Below are positions 56,498 to 64,000 of a DNA stretch of 64,000 bases, piece by piece. The DNA lies in contig DASSTS010000004.1 of NCBI GenBank assembly GCA_035707805.1, positions 62,001-126,000 of the forward strand, written 5' to 3'. A program made the position numbers and the translations under genes. The notes under the pieces were generated by a model that searched no databases, was not told the origin of the DNA, and saw only the letters and a list, made by a program, of their open reading frames with translations. The DNA comes from Castellaniella sp035707805. Its GTDB lineage: Bacteria; Pseudomonadota; Gammaproteobacteria; Burkholderiales; Burkholderiaceae_B. Numbering within the stretch: position 1 is the stretch's first letter; the number at the start of each line of letters is the position of its first letter.

Positions 56498-57835
56498 TCA
56501 GGACCGCGTCGGCCCGCCGGCCGCGCCCACTCCCACCGGCGCGGGCGCCAGGTTGGCGATGCGCTTGAAGAGCTCCGCATAGCGGTTGCCGGGGCCCGAC
56601 CACGGGTCGCCGTTGCGGGCGAAATCCGCGTTGATGTCGCGCCATTCCTCGGCGCTGAAGAGGCGCCGGGCGGCCGGCAGGATGTGGGCCTCCTCGGTAT
56701 TGAGGTGGACCCACTCGTCGGCGATGTAGGCGCGGGCGGCGTCGCGGAATCCCTCGAAGGCCTGCGCTCCGCCCTGCACGTAGCTGACCAGCGCCCGGTC
56801 CAGGCGGCTGGTGGCCGGCACGGTGTCGCGGTGCTCGGCCTCCAGCTGGTCCAGCGGGGCGTCGAGCTCGCGGGTCTTGGCGCGCAGCAGGGCGAAAATG
56901 CGGTCTTCCTTGGGATGGTGCAGCTTGTCGGGCATCTCGGAGATGTATTCGACCATGCTCGCGAGCAGCTTGAAATCCGGCTCCAGGCGTCCCGCCTCGA
57001 TCTCGTCGACGACGCGCGACAAGGCGCTCAGGATGGCCGCGATGGCGCGGTGCTCGTCGTGGATCGCCTCGATCGCGGGAATGGGCGCGGCCCCGCCGGC
57101 GGGCGCCGGAGCGGCCGGCTCGTCCGCCTCCGTCGAACCGGCTCCCAGCCAGCGGTCCAGCGCATCGCCGTCGCGCAGCAGCTCGGCGCTGTCGCCGGCG
57201 TAGACGACCTTGCCGCGCTCCAGGATCAGGGCCTGGCGCGTGATCGGCAGGATCTGGCGGGCATGCTGCTCGACCAGGATCACCGCCATGCGGCCCTCGC
57301 TCACCATGCGGTCGATGATGTGCAGCAGTTCCTGGGCGATCAGCGGCGCCAGGCCCTCCAGGGGCTCGTCGAGCAGCAGCACCTTGGGGTTCAGCATCAG
57401 CGCTCGACCCATGGCCAGCATCTGCTGCTCGCCGCCGGACAGCTGGTTGCCCAGGTTCGCGCGGCGCTCTCGCAGTCGCGGGAACAGGTCGTAGACGCGG
57501 TCCAGGGTCCACTCGCCGGGCCGGGCCACGACGGTCAGGTTCTCCTCGACCGTCAGCGAGCGGAAGATGTCGCGCTCTTGCGGCACCCAGCCCAGGCCGG
57601 CGCGCGCCCGCTGGTGGCTGGGCACGCGGGCGATGTCGCGGCCTTCGAAGAAGATGCTGCCCTTGCGCAGGCGCGTGACCCCCATCAGGGTGGCCAGCAG
57701 CGTGGTCTTGCCCATGCCGTTGCGGCCCAGCAGCGCCAGGCTGCCGCCCGCCGACAGCGAAAAGGACAGGTCTTCGAGGATGACGGCGTCGCCGTAACCC
57801 GCCCAGACGTTTTCCATGCGCACGAGTTCAGCCAT
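56498..57835 (-). CDS. livF: LivF-type ABC transporter ATPase fused to a C-terminal hemerythrin-like domain
   Basis: A 445-residue protein, where LivF is normally about 235. Residues 1-~230 are a complete LivF ATPase: Walker A GRNGMGKTT (37-45), signature LSGGEQ (132-137), Walker B VLLLDEP (152-158) and His191 of the switch. An Ala/Pro linker (~231-253) leads to a four-helix hemerythrin/HHE domain (~255-410) with the iron-ligand pattern HDEH (259-262), HHPKE (306-310), EAEH (332-335) and HLNTEEAH (377-384). The frame is unbroken. Start at 57835 overlaps livG by 8 bases. Hemerythrin domains bind di-iron and sense or carry O2, NO or iron; here that could tune an importer next to an O2- and Fe-dependent ring-cleavage dioxygenase. 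The function is inferred. Confidence 0.9.
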   Translation of the reverse strand: MAELVRMENVWAGYGDAVILEDLSFSLSAGGSLALLGRNGMGKTTLLATLMGVTRLRKGSIFFEGRDIARVPSHQRARAGLGWVPQERDIFRSLTVEENLTVVARPGEWTLDRVYDLFPRLRERRANLGNQLSGGEQQMLAMGRALMLNPKVLLLDEPLEGLAPLIAQELLHIIDRMVSEGRMAVILVEQHARQILPITRQALILERGKVVYAGDSAELLRDGDALDRWLGAGSTEADEPAAPAPAGGAAPIPAIEAIHDEHRAIAAILSALSRVVDEIEAGRLEPDFKLLASMVEYISEMPDKLHHPKEDRIFALLRAKTRELDAPLDQLEAEHRDTVPATSRLDRALVSYVQGGAQAFEGFRDAARAYIADEWVHLNTEEAHILPAARRLFSAEEWRDINADFARNGDPWSGPGNRYAELFKRIANLAPAPVGVGAAGGPTRS

Positions 57836-58577
57836 GGGACTCTCCGAGATAGACTTCCTTGACCCGAGGATGGTGGGCGATGACCGCCGGGGTGTCCTCG
57901 ATCAGCAAGGCGCCCGACACCAGCACGGAAATTCTTTCCGCGAAACGGAAGACCAGGTTCATGTCGTGTTCAATCAGCAGGATCGTGACATCGCGCGGCA
58001 GTTGCGCGATGGTCTCGAACAGTTCGCGGCTTTCGCCCGTCGGCACCCCGGCCGCCGGTTCGTCCAGCAGCAGGACCTTGGGACGCAGCGCCAGCGCCAG
58101 GGCGATCTCGATCAGCCGCTGGCGCCCGTAGGCCAGGTTGCGGGTGGTCTCGTAGGCATCGGGCAGCAGCTTCAGCTGGTCCAGGATCGCGGCCGCCTCG
58201 TCGACGACCTCGGCGTGCGCCGCCAGGGGCTTCCACCATTGGGTGCCCAGGCCCTGCCGTTCGCTGACGGCCAGGGCGACGGATTCCAGCACCGTCATGC
58301 CCATGAAGAGCTGGTTGATCTGGAACGTGCGCACCAGGCCCTGGCGGCAGCGTTCATGCTGCGGCATGCGGGTCACGTCCTGGCCCAGCAGGCTCACGCT
58401 GCCCGACGAGGGTTCGAGATAGCCGGTCAGCAGGTTGATCAGGGTGGTCTTGCCCGCCCCGTTGGGGCCGATCAGGGCGTGGCGGGCGCCCGGCGCGATC
58501 GACAGGTTGACCTGGTCGGTCGCCACGAATCCGCCGAAGCGGCGCACCAGGTCGTGAGTTTGCAGAACCGGATTCAT
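57828..58577 (-). CDS. livG: Branched-chain amino acid-type ABC transporter ATPase LivG
   Basis: A 249-residue ATPase with Walker A IGPNGAGKTTLINLLTGYL (about 36-54), the LivG-type long insert (VRTFQINQLFMGMTVLESVALAV), signature replaced by LAYGRQRLIEIALAL (LAYGxQR is usual for LivG), Walker B VLLLDEPAAGVPTGES and the His switch IEHDMNLVF. It is coupled to livM by a four-base overlap and to livF by eight. The gene set sits behind ligABC, so the substrate is probably an aromatic acid such as protocatechuate, not an amino acid. Confidence 0.93.
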   Translation of the reverse strand: MNPVLQTHDLVRRFGGFVATDQVNLSIAPGARHALIGPNGAGKTTLINLLTGYLEPSSGSVSLLGQDVTRMPQHERCRQGLVRTFQINQLFMGMTVLESVALAVSERQGLGTQWWKPLAAHAEVVDEAAAILDQLKLLPDAYETTRNLAYGRQRLIEIALALALRPKVLLLDEPAAGVPTGESRELFETIAQLPRDVTILLIEHDMNLVFRFAERISVLVSGALLIEDTPAVIAHHPRVKEVYLGESHG

Positions 58578-59623
58578 GAAGAGGACTCCGTGCGGGCGTT
58601 GGCTTGGGCCCGTTGCCGGGAAGACTGTATCCACTGCTGCGCCGTGCCCAGGATGCCGCCGCGGGCGAACAGCACCACCAGCACCAGGATCAGACCCAGC
58701 CAGAACTGCCAGTACTGCGGGTTCATGTCGGACAGGAAATAATTGATCATCACGAAGACGACCGCGCCGATCAGGCCGCCGTACAGGTGGCCGGCGCCGC
58801 CCAGGATCAGGATCAGCAGCAGGTCGGCGGACCGCTGGAAGCCCAGCACGTCCAGCGAGACGAACTGGTTGGTCTGGGCGAGCAAGGCGCCCGCCACCCC
58901 GGCATAGGCCGCGCCGATGGTGTAGATCTTCACCAGGCGGCGGTTGACCGGCACCCCCAGCGCGGGCATGCGCAGCACGTTCATGTGGATGCCCCGCAGG
59001 CTCTGGCCGAAGGGCGAATACACCAGGCGCCGCGCCACCCAGAACAGGACGAACAGCACGACCACCGAATAGATGAAGCCGACCCGGCCGAACATGTCGA
59101 AGTCGAACATGCCCAGGATGGGCTTGATCTCGATGCCGGGCATGCCGTCGACGCCGCCGGTGATGCTGGTGAACTTGTTGGCCAGCTCGTAGAGCATCAG
59201 CGCGACGCCCAGCGTCACCATCAGGCGCGAAAGGTCGCTGCCCCGCAGCAGCAGGAAGCTGCTGAGGAAACCGAGCACCCCGGCGCAGAAGGCCGCCAGC
59301 ACCAGGCCCAGCAGCGGATCGCCCAGCCCGTGCGAGCCCAGCAGGCCGACGGTGTAGGCGCCCACGCCGAAAAAGGCTGCGTGGCCCAGCGAAATCACGC
59401 CGGCATAGCCGAAGATCAGGTCCAGCGACAGGGCGAACAGGCCCGTGATGGCGATCTGGCTGAGCAACAGGTAGTTGCCGGGAAAGGCGAAATAGGCCAG
59501 GACCGGCAGGCACCAGAACAGGTATTCCAGCGGTTTCCAGTGCGCCGCCCGGCGATAGGCCTGCACCGCGTCTTGCTGCTGCGCGACGCCGGAGCCGGAC
59601 CTGGAAGAGGAAGAGCTCGTCAT
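58574..59623 (-). CDS. livM: Branched-chain amino acid-type ABC transporter permease LivM
   Basis: A 349-residue inner-membrane protein with about 9-10 hydrophobic segments. LivM signatures are LDLIFGYAGVISLGHAAFFGVGAYTVGLL split over about 70-98, GSDLSRLMVTLGVALMLYELA, SPFGQSLRGIHMNVLRMPALGV and AGALLAQTNQFVSLD. The N terminus carries a short Ser-rich cytoplasmic lead before the first helix (MTSSSSSRSGSGVAQQQ). It follows livH by 9 bases and overlaps livG. Confidence 0.93.
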   Translation of the reverse strand: MTSSSSSRSGSGVAQQQDAVQAYRRAAHWKPLEYLFWCLPVLAYFAFPGNYLLLSQIAITGLFALSLDLIFGYAGVISLGHAAFFGVGAYTVGLLGSHGLGDPLLGLVLAAFCAGVLGFLSSFLLLRGSDLSRLMVTLGVALMLYELANKFTSITGGVDGMPGIEIKPILGMFDFDMFGRVGFIYSVVVLFVLFWVARRLVYSPFGQSLRGIHMNVLRMPALGVPVNRRLVKIYTIGAAYAGVAGALLAQTNQFVSLDVLGFQRSADLLLILILGGAGHLYGGLIGAVVFVMINYFLSDMNPQYWQFWLGLILVLVVLFARGGILGTAQQWIQSSRQRAQANARTESSS

Positions 59624-59632
59624 GTCGGCATC

Positions 59633-60490
59633 CTATTTGTGAGAGCGGCCGAACAGGCCATGCGGACGATAGATCAGGGTCACCACCATGACAGCATAGA
59701 TGATGAATGCCCCGACCTGCGGGATGTAGTATTTGCCGGCGACGTCGGCGACTCCCAGCAGGATGGCGGCGTACAGCGATCCCAGGATGTTGCCGCTGCC
59801 GCCCACCGACACCACGATCAGGAAGTACACCAGGTACTTGACCGGGAATTCGGGGTCCAGGCCCAGCATTTCCACGCCCAGGGCGCCGCCCAGGCCGGCC
59901 AGCGCCGAGCCCAGCGCGAAGGTCAGGCTGAACACCCGGTTGACGTCGACGCCCAGGCCGCGCGCGACGCGCTGGTTGTCCACCGCGGCCCGCAGGCGCG
60001 CGCCGAAGGACGTGCGGATGACGGACCACTGCAGCAGCACGGCCACCAGCAATCCGGCAATGATCAGGAACAGGCGGTAGACGCCCAGGTCCAGCCCCGG
60101 CATCACGTGGATCTGCCCCGACAGGAAGTCAGGCAGATGCAGGGGCTGCTGCTGGGCGCCGAAGAAATAGTGCGCCGCGGCCACGGCCATGAAGACCAGG
60201 CCGATGGAAAACAGGACCTGGTCCAGGTCCGAGGCGGCATACAGGCGGCGATACAGCAGGCGCTCCAGGATGACCCCGACAATCGCCGGCACGATCGCCG
60301 CGGCCGGAAGGGTCGCCAGGAACGGAACGCCGTAGCCGTTGAGCAGGACCACGCAGGCGTAGCCGCCCAGCATGGCGAAGGCGCCGTGGGCCAGATTGAC
60401 GAAATTCATCAGGCCCAGCGTGACCGACAGGCCGACGCTGATCAGGAACAGCAGCATGCCGTAGGCAAGGCCATCGAACAATATAGTCAT
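59633..60490 (-). CDS. livH: Branched-chain amino acid-type ABC transporter permease LivH
   Basis: A 285-residue inner-membrane permease with about 8 hydrophobic segments and the LivH marks GLSVTLGLMNFVNLAHGAFAMLGGY (about 21-45), LRAAVDNQRVARGLGVDVNRV (the coupling loop, about 186-206) and SVGGSGNILGSLYAAILLG. The start at 60490 is preceded by GGATGAATC. livK ends 100 bases upstream, with two hairpins in the gap. Confidence 0.93.
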   Translation of the reverse strand: MTILFDGLAYGMLLFLISVGLSVTLGLMNFVNLAHGAFAMLGGYACVVLLNGYGVPFLATLPAAAIVPAIVGVILERLLYRRLYAASDLDQVLFSIGLVFMAVAAAHYFFGAQQQPLHLPDFLSGQIHVMPGLDLGVYRLFLIIAGLLVAVLLQWSVIRTSFGARLRAAVDNQRVARGLGVDVNRVFSLTFALGSALAGLGGALGVEMLGLDPEFPVKYLVYFLIVVSVGGSGNILGSLYAAILLGVADVAGKYYIPQVGAFIIYAVMVVTLIYRPHGLFGRSHK

Positions 60491-60513
60491 GATTCATCCT
60501 GGAGGGTAAACCG

Positions 60514-60576
60514 GGCGGCGCGCCCCGCGACGCGCCGCCACCACAGGAACCCGACCGGACGGCCCGACCGGGCCGT
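60514..60576 (-). other. Two hairpins between livK and livH
   Basis: Perfect stems at 60559-60565/60570-60576 (7 bp, tetraloop) and 60514-60522/60531-60539 (9 bp) lie in the 100-base gap after livK. Neither has a T-run. They probably stabilise the livK mRNA or partly stop transcription, so the binding protein exceeds the membrane parts. Confidence 0.6.
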
Positions 60577-60590
60577 TCGATCCGCGGCAA

Positions 60591-61766
60591 TCAACCCTGC
60601 TTGCCGGGGTCCTTGACTGCCTTGATGGTGTCGAACTCGACATTCTGCAGCACGCCATCCACCTTCTCGACCTTGCGGATGTAGACGTTCTGGATGATGT
60701 CGCGCGTCTGCGGATCGATCTCCACCGGGCCGCGCGGGCTGGTCCACTTCATGCCCTTGACGGCTTCCATGAAGGCCGCCGCGCTGGCGTCGCCCTTGGT
60801 TTTTTCCAGGGCGGCGTAGATCAGGTGCATGCCGTCATAGCCGGCGACCGACACGAAGTTGGGGCGGTCGTTGGGGAAAGCCTTGTGGTAGGCGGCGACA
60901 TAGGCCTTGTTCTCCGGCGAGTCGTGCGCGGCGGAGTAATGGAAGGAGGTGATCATGCCGATGGCGGCGTCGCCCATGGCGTTGAGCACGTCCTCGTCGG
61001 TCACGTCGCCCGTGGCCAGTTCCTTGATGCCGGCCTGATCCAGGCCGCGTTCCTTGAAGCCCTTGGCCAGCGCCACGCCCTGCTCGCCGTTGGGCACGAA
61101 CAGGAAGACGGCATCGGGCTTGGCGTCCTTGATGCGCTGCAGGTAGGGCGCGTAGTCGGGCGTGGCGACCGGCGTGCGGACCTCGCCGACGATCTTGCCG
61201 CCGAGTTCGGTGAAGGTCTTCTGGAATTGCTTCTCGGCGTCATGGCCGGGGCCGTAGTCGGCCACCAGCGTGTAGACCGAGTGGATGCCGTTGGCGTAGG
61301 CCCACTGCGCCATGGGCGCGGTGTCCTGCGGCAGCGTCATGGAGACCCGGACGATATTGGGGGACTTTTCGGTGATGGACGAGGTCGCGGCGTTCAGGAC
61401 GACCATCGGCACCTTGGCTTCGGTGGCCAGCGGGGCCACGGAGAAGGCGTTGGGGGTCAGGGTGAAGCCGGCCAGGATGTCGACCTTGTCCTTGATCAGC
61501 AGTTCCTGCGCCTGGCGCTTGGCGACGGCCGGCGAAATGCCGGTGTCGTCCTTGATGAGGATCTGGACTTTGCGGCCGGCGACGGTGTCGCCATGCTCGG
61601 CCAGGTACAGGTCGATGCCGTGCTTGATCTGCTTGCCGTGCGCGGCGAACGGGCCGGACATCGGCATGACGATGCCGATCTTCAGGTCCTTGGCCTGGAC
61701 GGGGCTGAAAGCGGCGGCAGTGCTGAAAGCCAAGGCCATCGCCCCGAGGGTCTTGATGAATTTCAT
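60591..61766 (-). CDS. livK: ABC transporter substrate-binding protein, LivK/Leu-Ile-Val family
   Basis: A 391-residue periplasmic protein with a signal peptide (MKFIKTLGAMALAFSTAAAF, cut near VQA-KDLK at about 25). Type I periplasmic-binding fold: KIGIVMPMSGPFAAHGKQIKHGIDLYL split over about 29-55, VVLNAATSSITEKSPNIVRVS (about 122-142), DYGPGHDAEKQFQKTF and SVAGYDGMHLIYAALEKT. Relatives next to aromatic-degradation genes bind aromatic acids, and this gene follows ligC by 39 bases, so protocatechuate or a related acid is a better guess than leucine. Confidence 0.92.
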   Translation of the reverse strand: MKFIKTLGAMALAFSTAAAFSPVQAKDLKIGIVMPMSGPFAAHGKQIKHGIDLYLAEHGDTVAGRKVQILIKDDTGISPAVAKRQAQELLIKDKVDILAGFTLTPNAFSVAPLATEAKVPMVVLNAATSSITEKSPNIVRVSMTLPQDTAPMAQWAYANGIHSVYTLVADYGPGHDAEKQFQKTFTELGGKIVGEVRTPVATPDYAPYLQRIKDAKPDAVFLFVPNGEQGVALAKGFKERGLDQAGIKELATGDVTDEDVLNAMGDAAIGMITSFHYSAAHDSPENKAYVAAYHKAFPNDRPNFVSVAGYDGMHLIYAALEKTKGDASAAAFMEAVKGMKWTSPRGPVEIDPQTRDIIQNVYIRKVEKVDGVLQNVEFDTIKAVKDPGKQG

Positions 61767-61805
61767 GGTCTCACTCCTGGTGGGAAAAGGGAAAATGCCG
61801 GCCGG

Positions 61806-62765
61806 TCAACCGGCCAGTTGCTGCTCCAGCTCATGCAGAACCTGGTAGCACGGCAGGACCTGCGCCACGCTGGCGTTCGGTTCCCGCCCTTCGCGGATGG
61901 CGGCGAAGAATTCTCGATCCTGCAACTCGATGCCGTTCATGGACACGTCCACCCGGCTCACGTCGATCACCTCGTCGCGCCCGGTGACCAGATCGTCGTA
62001 GCGGGCGATGTAGGTGGCGGTATCGCCGATGTAGCGGAAGAACGTCCCCAGGGGGCCGTCGTTGTTGAAGCTCAGGGACAGCGTGCAGATGGCGCCGTTG
62101 GCCGCCTTCAGCTGGATCGACATGTCCATCGCGATGCCCAGCGTCGGGTGGATCGGCCCCTGCACCGCATGGGCCTTGATCACCGGGCTGCCGCATTGGT
62201 AGGCGAACAGGTCCACCGTATGCGCGGCGTGGTGCCACAGCAGGTGATCGGTCCAGCTGCGCGGCTCGCCCAGCGCGTTCATGTTGGTGCGGCGGAAGAA
62301 ATAGGTCTGGACGTCCATCTGCTGGATGTGAAACTCGCCTTTCTGGATCCGCTGGTGCACGTACTGGTGGCTGGGATTGAAGCGCCGGGTGTGCCCGCAC
62401 ATGGCGACCTTGCCGCTTTGCGCGGCCAGGGCGGCCAGCGCCTCGGCGTCCTTCAGGCTGTCGGCCATGGGGATCTCGACCTGCACGTGCTTGCCGGCGC
62501 GCAGGCAGGCCATGGCCTGCGATGCGTGCATCTGCGTGGGCGTGCACAGGATGACGGCGTCGATCTCGGGGCGCACGAGCACCTCGTCGAGCTCGGTGCC
62601 GGCATGTTCGATGCCGTATTTTTGCGCCACGGCGCGGGTCTTTTCCAGGTCGCGGCTGACCAGCGCAACGACCTCGACGCCGTCGATGCGGGCGATGCCG
62701 TCCAGGTGCTTGATGCCAAAGGCGCCGGCGCCCGCCAGGGCGACTTTCAGGGTTTGCTCGGCCAT
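61806..62765 (-). CDS. ligC: 4-carboxy-2-hydroxymuconate-6-semialdehyde dehydrogenase (LigC)
   Basis: Oxidises the ring-cleavage product CHMS (as its hemiacetal) to 2-pyrone-4,6-dicarboxylate with NADP. The 319-residue Gfo/Idh/MocA-family protein has the nucleotide loop LAGAGAFGIKHLDG (about 10-23), ILCTPTQMHASQA, KHVQVEIPMADS and very strong agreement with Sphingobium LigC in VQTYFFRRTNMNALGEPRSW, TDHLLWHHAAHTVDLFAYQ and SMNGIELQDREF. It starts at 62765, sharing one base with the ligB stop (TAATG), with GGAGGAAC upstream. Confidence 0.95.
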   Translation of the reverse strand: MAEQTLKVALAGAGAFGIKHLDGIARIDGVEVVALVSRDLEKTRAVAQKYGIEHAGTELDEVLVRPEIDAVILCTPTQMHASQAMACLRAGKHVQVEIPMADSLKDAEALAALAAQSGKVAMCGHTRRFNPSHQYVHQRIQKGEFHIQQMDVQTYFFRRTNMNALGEPRSWTDHLLWHHAAHTVDLFAYQCGSPVIKAHAVQGPIHPTLGIAMDMSIQLKAANGAICTLSLSFNNDGPLGTFFRYIGDTATYIARYDDLVTGRDEVIDVSRVDVSMNGIELQDREFFAAIREGREPNASVAQVLPCYQVLHELEQQLAG

Positions 62766-63631
62766 TATTGTTCCTCCAGGATCAGGTGCCCCACCGCCGT
62801 GTTCGAGGCGGGCACGTGGTAGAAGCGGTGCACGACGCGCGGCGCCGGTCCGCCCGCCACGTCCGCCATGGCGCCCCGGGCGATCAGCCACATGACCAGC
62901 TCGATGCCTTCGGAGCCGGCCTCGCGCACGTAGTCGATGTGCGGAACGTCGGCCTGCCCCGCGGGATCGGCGATCAGCCGGTCCATGAACGCGCTGTCGA
63001 AGTCACGGTTGATCAGGCCGGCGCGCGGGCCCTGCAGCTGGTGGCTCATGCCGCCGGTGCCCCAGATGTGCACGTTCAGCGGCCGGTCGAAGCTTTCGAT
63101 GGCGCGGCGGATCGCCTGTCCCAGCTGGAAGCAGCGGCGTCCCGAGGGCACCGGATACTGCACCACGTTGACGGCAAAGGGAATGACGGGGCACGGCCAG
63201 GCCGCGGGCTGCCCGCACATCAGCGACAGCGGCACGGTCAGTCCGTGGTCGACGTCCATCTTGTTGACGATGGTGAGGTCGAAATCCTGCTGGATGACCG
63301 ACTGGGCGATGTGCGCGGCGAGTTCGGGGTGGCCGATGACCGGCGGCACGGGACGCGCGCCCCAGCCCTCGTCGGCGGGCTGGAACTGTTCCGCGCAGCC
63401 GATGGCGAAGGTCGGGATCATGTCCAGGCTGAAGGCCGTGGCGTGGTCGTTGTAGACCAGAAAGATCACGTCGGGCGTGTGCTCTTTCATCCATTGTTTC
63501 GACGGCTCATAGCCCTGGAACAGCGGCGCCCAGTATTCATTGCCGGACTTGCCGAGGTCCAGGGCCGCGCCGATGGCGGGCACGTGCGAGGTGTAGACGC
63601 TGGCGGTGATGCGCGCGTGGGTCTGGCTCAT
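62765..63631 (-). CDS. ligB: Protocatechuate 4,5-dioxygenase beta (catalytic) subunit
   Basis: LigB holds the Fe(II) site of the extradiol dioxygenase that opens protocatechuate between C4 and C5. The 288-residue product shows the iron histidines His16 in YTSHVPAIG and His63 in YNDHATAFSL, the conserved HGLTVPLSLMCG (about 150), the catalytic His in WGTGGMSHQLQGPRAG (about 195) and the iron-ligand Glu in SEGIELVMWLIARGAM. It overlaps ligA by 4 bases (ATGA) and ligC by 1. Oxygen and ferrous iron are required for activity. Confidence 0.95.
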   Translation of the reverse strand: MSQTHARITASVYTSHVPAIGAALDLGKSGNEYWAPLFQGYEPSKQWMKEHTPDVIFLVYNDHATAFSLDMIPTFAIGCAEQFQPADEGWGARPVPPVIGHPELAAHIAQSVIQQDFDLTIVNKMDVDHGLTVPLSLMCGQPAAWPCPVIPFAVNVVQYPVPSGRRCFQLGQAIRRAIESFDRPLNVHIWGTGGMSHQLQGPRAGLINRDFDSAFMDRLIADPAGQADVPHIDYVREAGSEGIELVMWLIARGAMADVAGGPAPRVVHRFYHVPASNTAVGHLILEEQ

Positions 63632-64000
63632 GAGGGGTCTCCGATCTTGCGATTGCCTTTGGCGGAACGCCCGCCCGCCAGCATCATGGCGGCGTAGTCT
63701 TCCTGGGACATGCCGGTCATGCTGGCCGCCATGTACTGGAAGGAACGCCCGTCCGTGGCGCCCAGCTTGGCCAGGAAATAGATGTTGCCGCCCAGCTCCA
63801 GGCAGCGGTTCAGGTCGCGGGCCAGCACGGCTTGCTTCTGGTCCTCGCTCATGGGCCATTCGTCCAGGTAGGCGCGCTCATCGGCCAGGAAGCGCTTGCG
63901 GTTCTCGGCCTTCATCAGCGACATGCAGAACTGATTCAGGTGATAGCCCAGGCGGGACTGGTCGGCATCGAAGATCGTGGTGCCGGGGATGTCGGTATAT
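63628..64000 (-). CDS. ligA: Protocatechuate 4,5-dioxygenase alpha subunit, C-terminal part (cut by window edge)
   Basis: The small alpha subunit lines the active site of LigB. The visible 123 residues run from YTDIPGTTIFDADQSRLGYH through LNQFCMSLMKAENRKRF, ADERAYLDEWPMSEDQK, GGNIYFLAKLGATDG and FQYMAASMTGMSQEDY to GGRSAKGNRKI, matching LigA of Sphingobium and PmdA of Comamonas along their length. The start lies beyond base 64000, by perhaps 10-20 codons. The remaining 4,5-pathway genes (hydrolase, hydratase, aldolase) may lie upstream outside the window. Confidence 0.94.
   Translation of the reverse strand, partial: YTDIPGTTIFDADQSRLGYHLNQFCMSLMKAENRKRFLADERAYLDEWPMSEDQKQAVLARDLNRCLELGGNIYFLAKLGATDGRSFQYMAASMTGMSQEDYAAMMLAGGRSAKGNRKIGDPS

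Noticed and set aside
57080..57150. Frameshift or misassembly as the cause of the LivF-hemerythrin fusion
   Set aside because: Both domains and the linker are in one frame with normal codon use and no homopolymer run at the junction, so an error is not the simplest reading. Reads would still be needed for proof.

Overview
The window is GC-rich chromosomal DNA from a betaproteobacterium. Protein signatures and gene content (GshB with an EIIA-Man/HPr/EI regulatory PTS, CheV, RecBCD, protocatechuate 4,5-cleavage genes, class-V aminotransferase, TRAP and Liv-type transporters) fit Burkholderiales, most likely the Alcaligenaceae (Bordetella/Achromobacter/Castellaniella relatives). That placement is inferred from family resemblance, not from a search. 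No phage, insertion sequence, CRISPR array or rRNA gene was seen. Coding density is very high, and many genes overlap by 1 to 8 bases.

Region 1 (1-14.5 kb) is translation and nitrogen/PTS housekeeping, mostly on the minus strand: thrS, infC (AUC start), gshB, EIIA-Man, HPr, EI, a GGDEF/EAL protein, comM, ubiK, rpmI, rplT and the 5' part of pheS. The usual thrS-infC-rpmI-rplT-pheS block is split here by about 10.7 kb. Inside the split, glnK-amtB lies on the plus strand behind a clear sigma-54 promoter with an NtrC-like palindrome upstream. Terminator-like hairpins stand directly before both thrS and pheS.

Region 2 (14.5-30 kb) holds a tRNA-Val(GAC) with its own promoter and terminator, a spermidine-synthase-like protein, a thiolase, cheV, a cytoplasmic family-3 binding protein, an ArsB-like pump, a YigZ protein and an ABC-F ATPase. 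A 500-bp non-coding element with a perfect 25-bp inverted repeat and an 18-bp minisatellite follows. Next is an overlapping operon of acyl-CoA ligase, NAD(P)HX repair enzyme, HAD hydrolase and an in-frame TadA-LdcA fusion.

Region 3 (28.4-49.2 kb) holds recC-recB-recD, the YggS PLP protein, a Spy/CpxP-like chaperone, an NlpC/P60 lipoprotein, a TsdB-TsdA-like thiosulfate dehydrogenase pair, a BaeSR-like two-component system, a YadGH-type ABC exporter, a class-V aminotransferase, and an HDOD protein translationally coupled to a BenE benzoate transporter.

Region 4 (49.2-64 kb) holds two aromatic-acid clusters that meet tail to tail. The first is a LysR regulator divergent from benzoylformate decarboxylase, aldehyde dehydrogenase and a DctQMP TRAP transporter, which looks like phenylglyoxylate uptake and conversion to benzoate. 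The second is ligA-ligB-ligC (protocatechuate 4,5-dioxygenase and CHMS dehydrogenase) followed by a Liv-type ABC transporter. Its last gene, livF, encodes an ATPase fused to a C-terminal hemerythrin-like domain. That fusion is the most unusual protein in the window.
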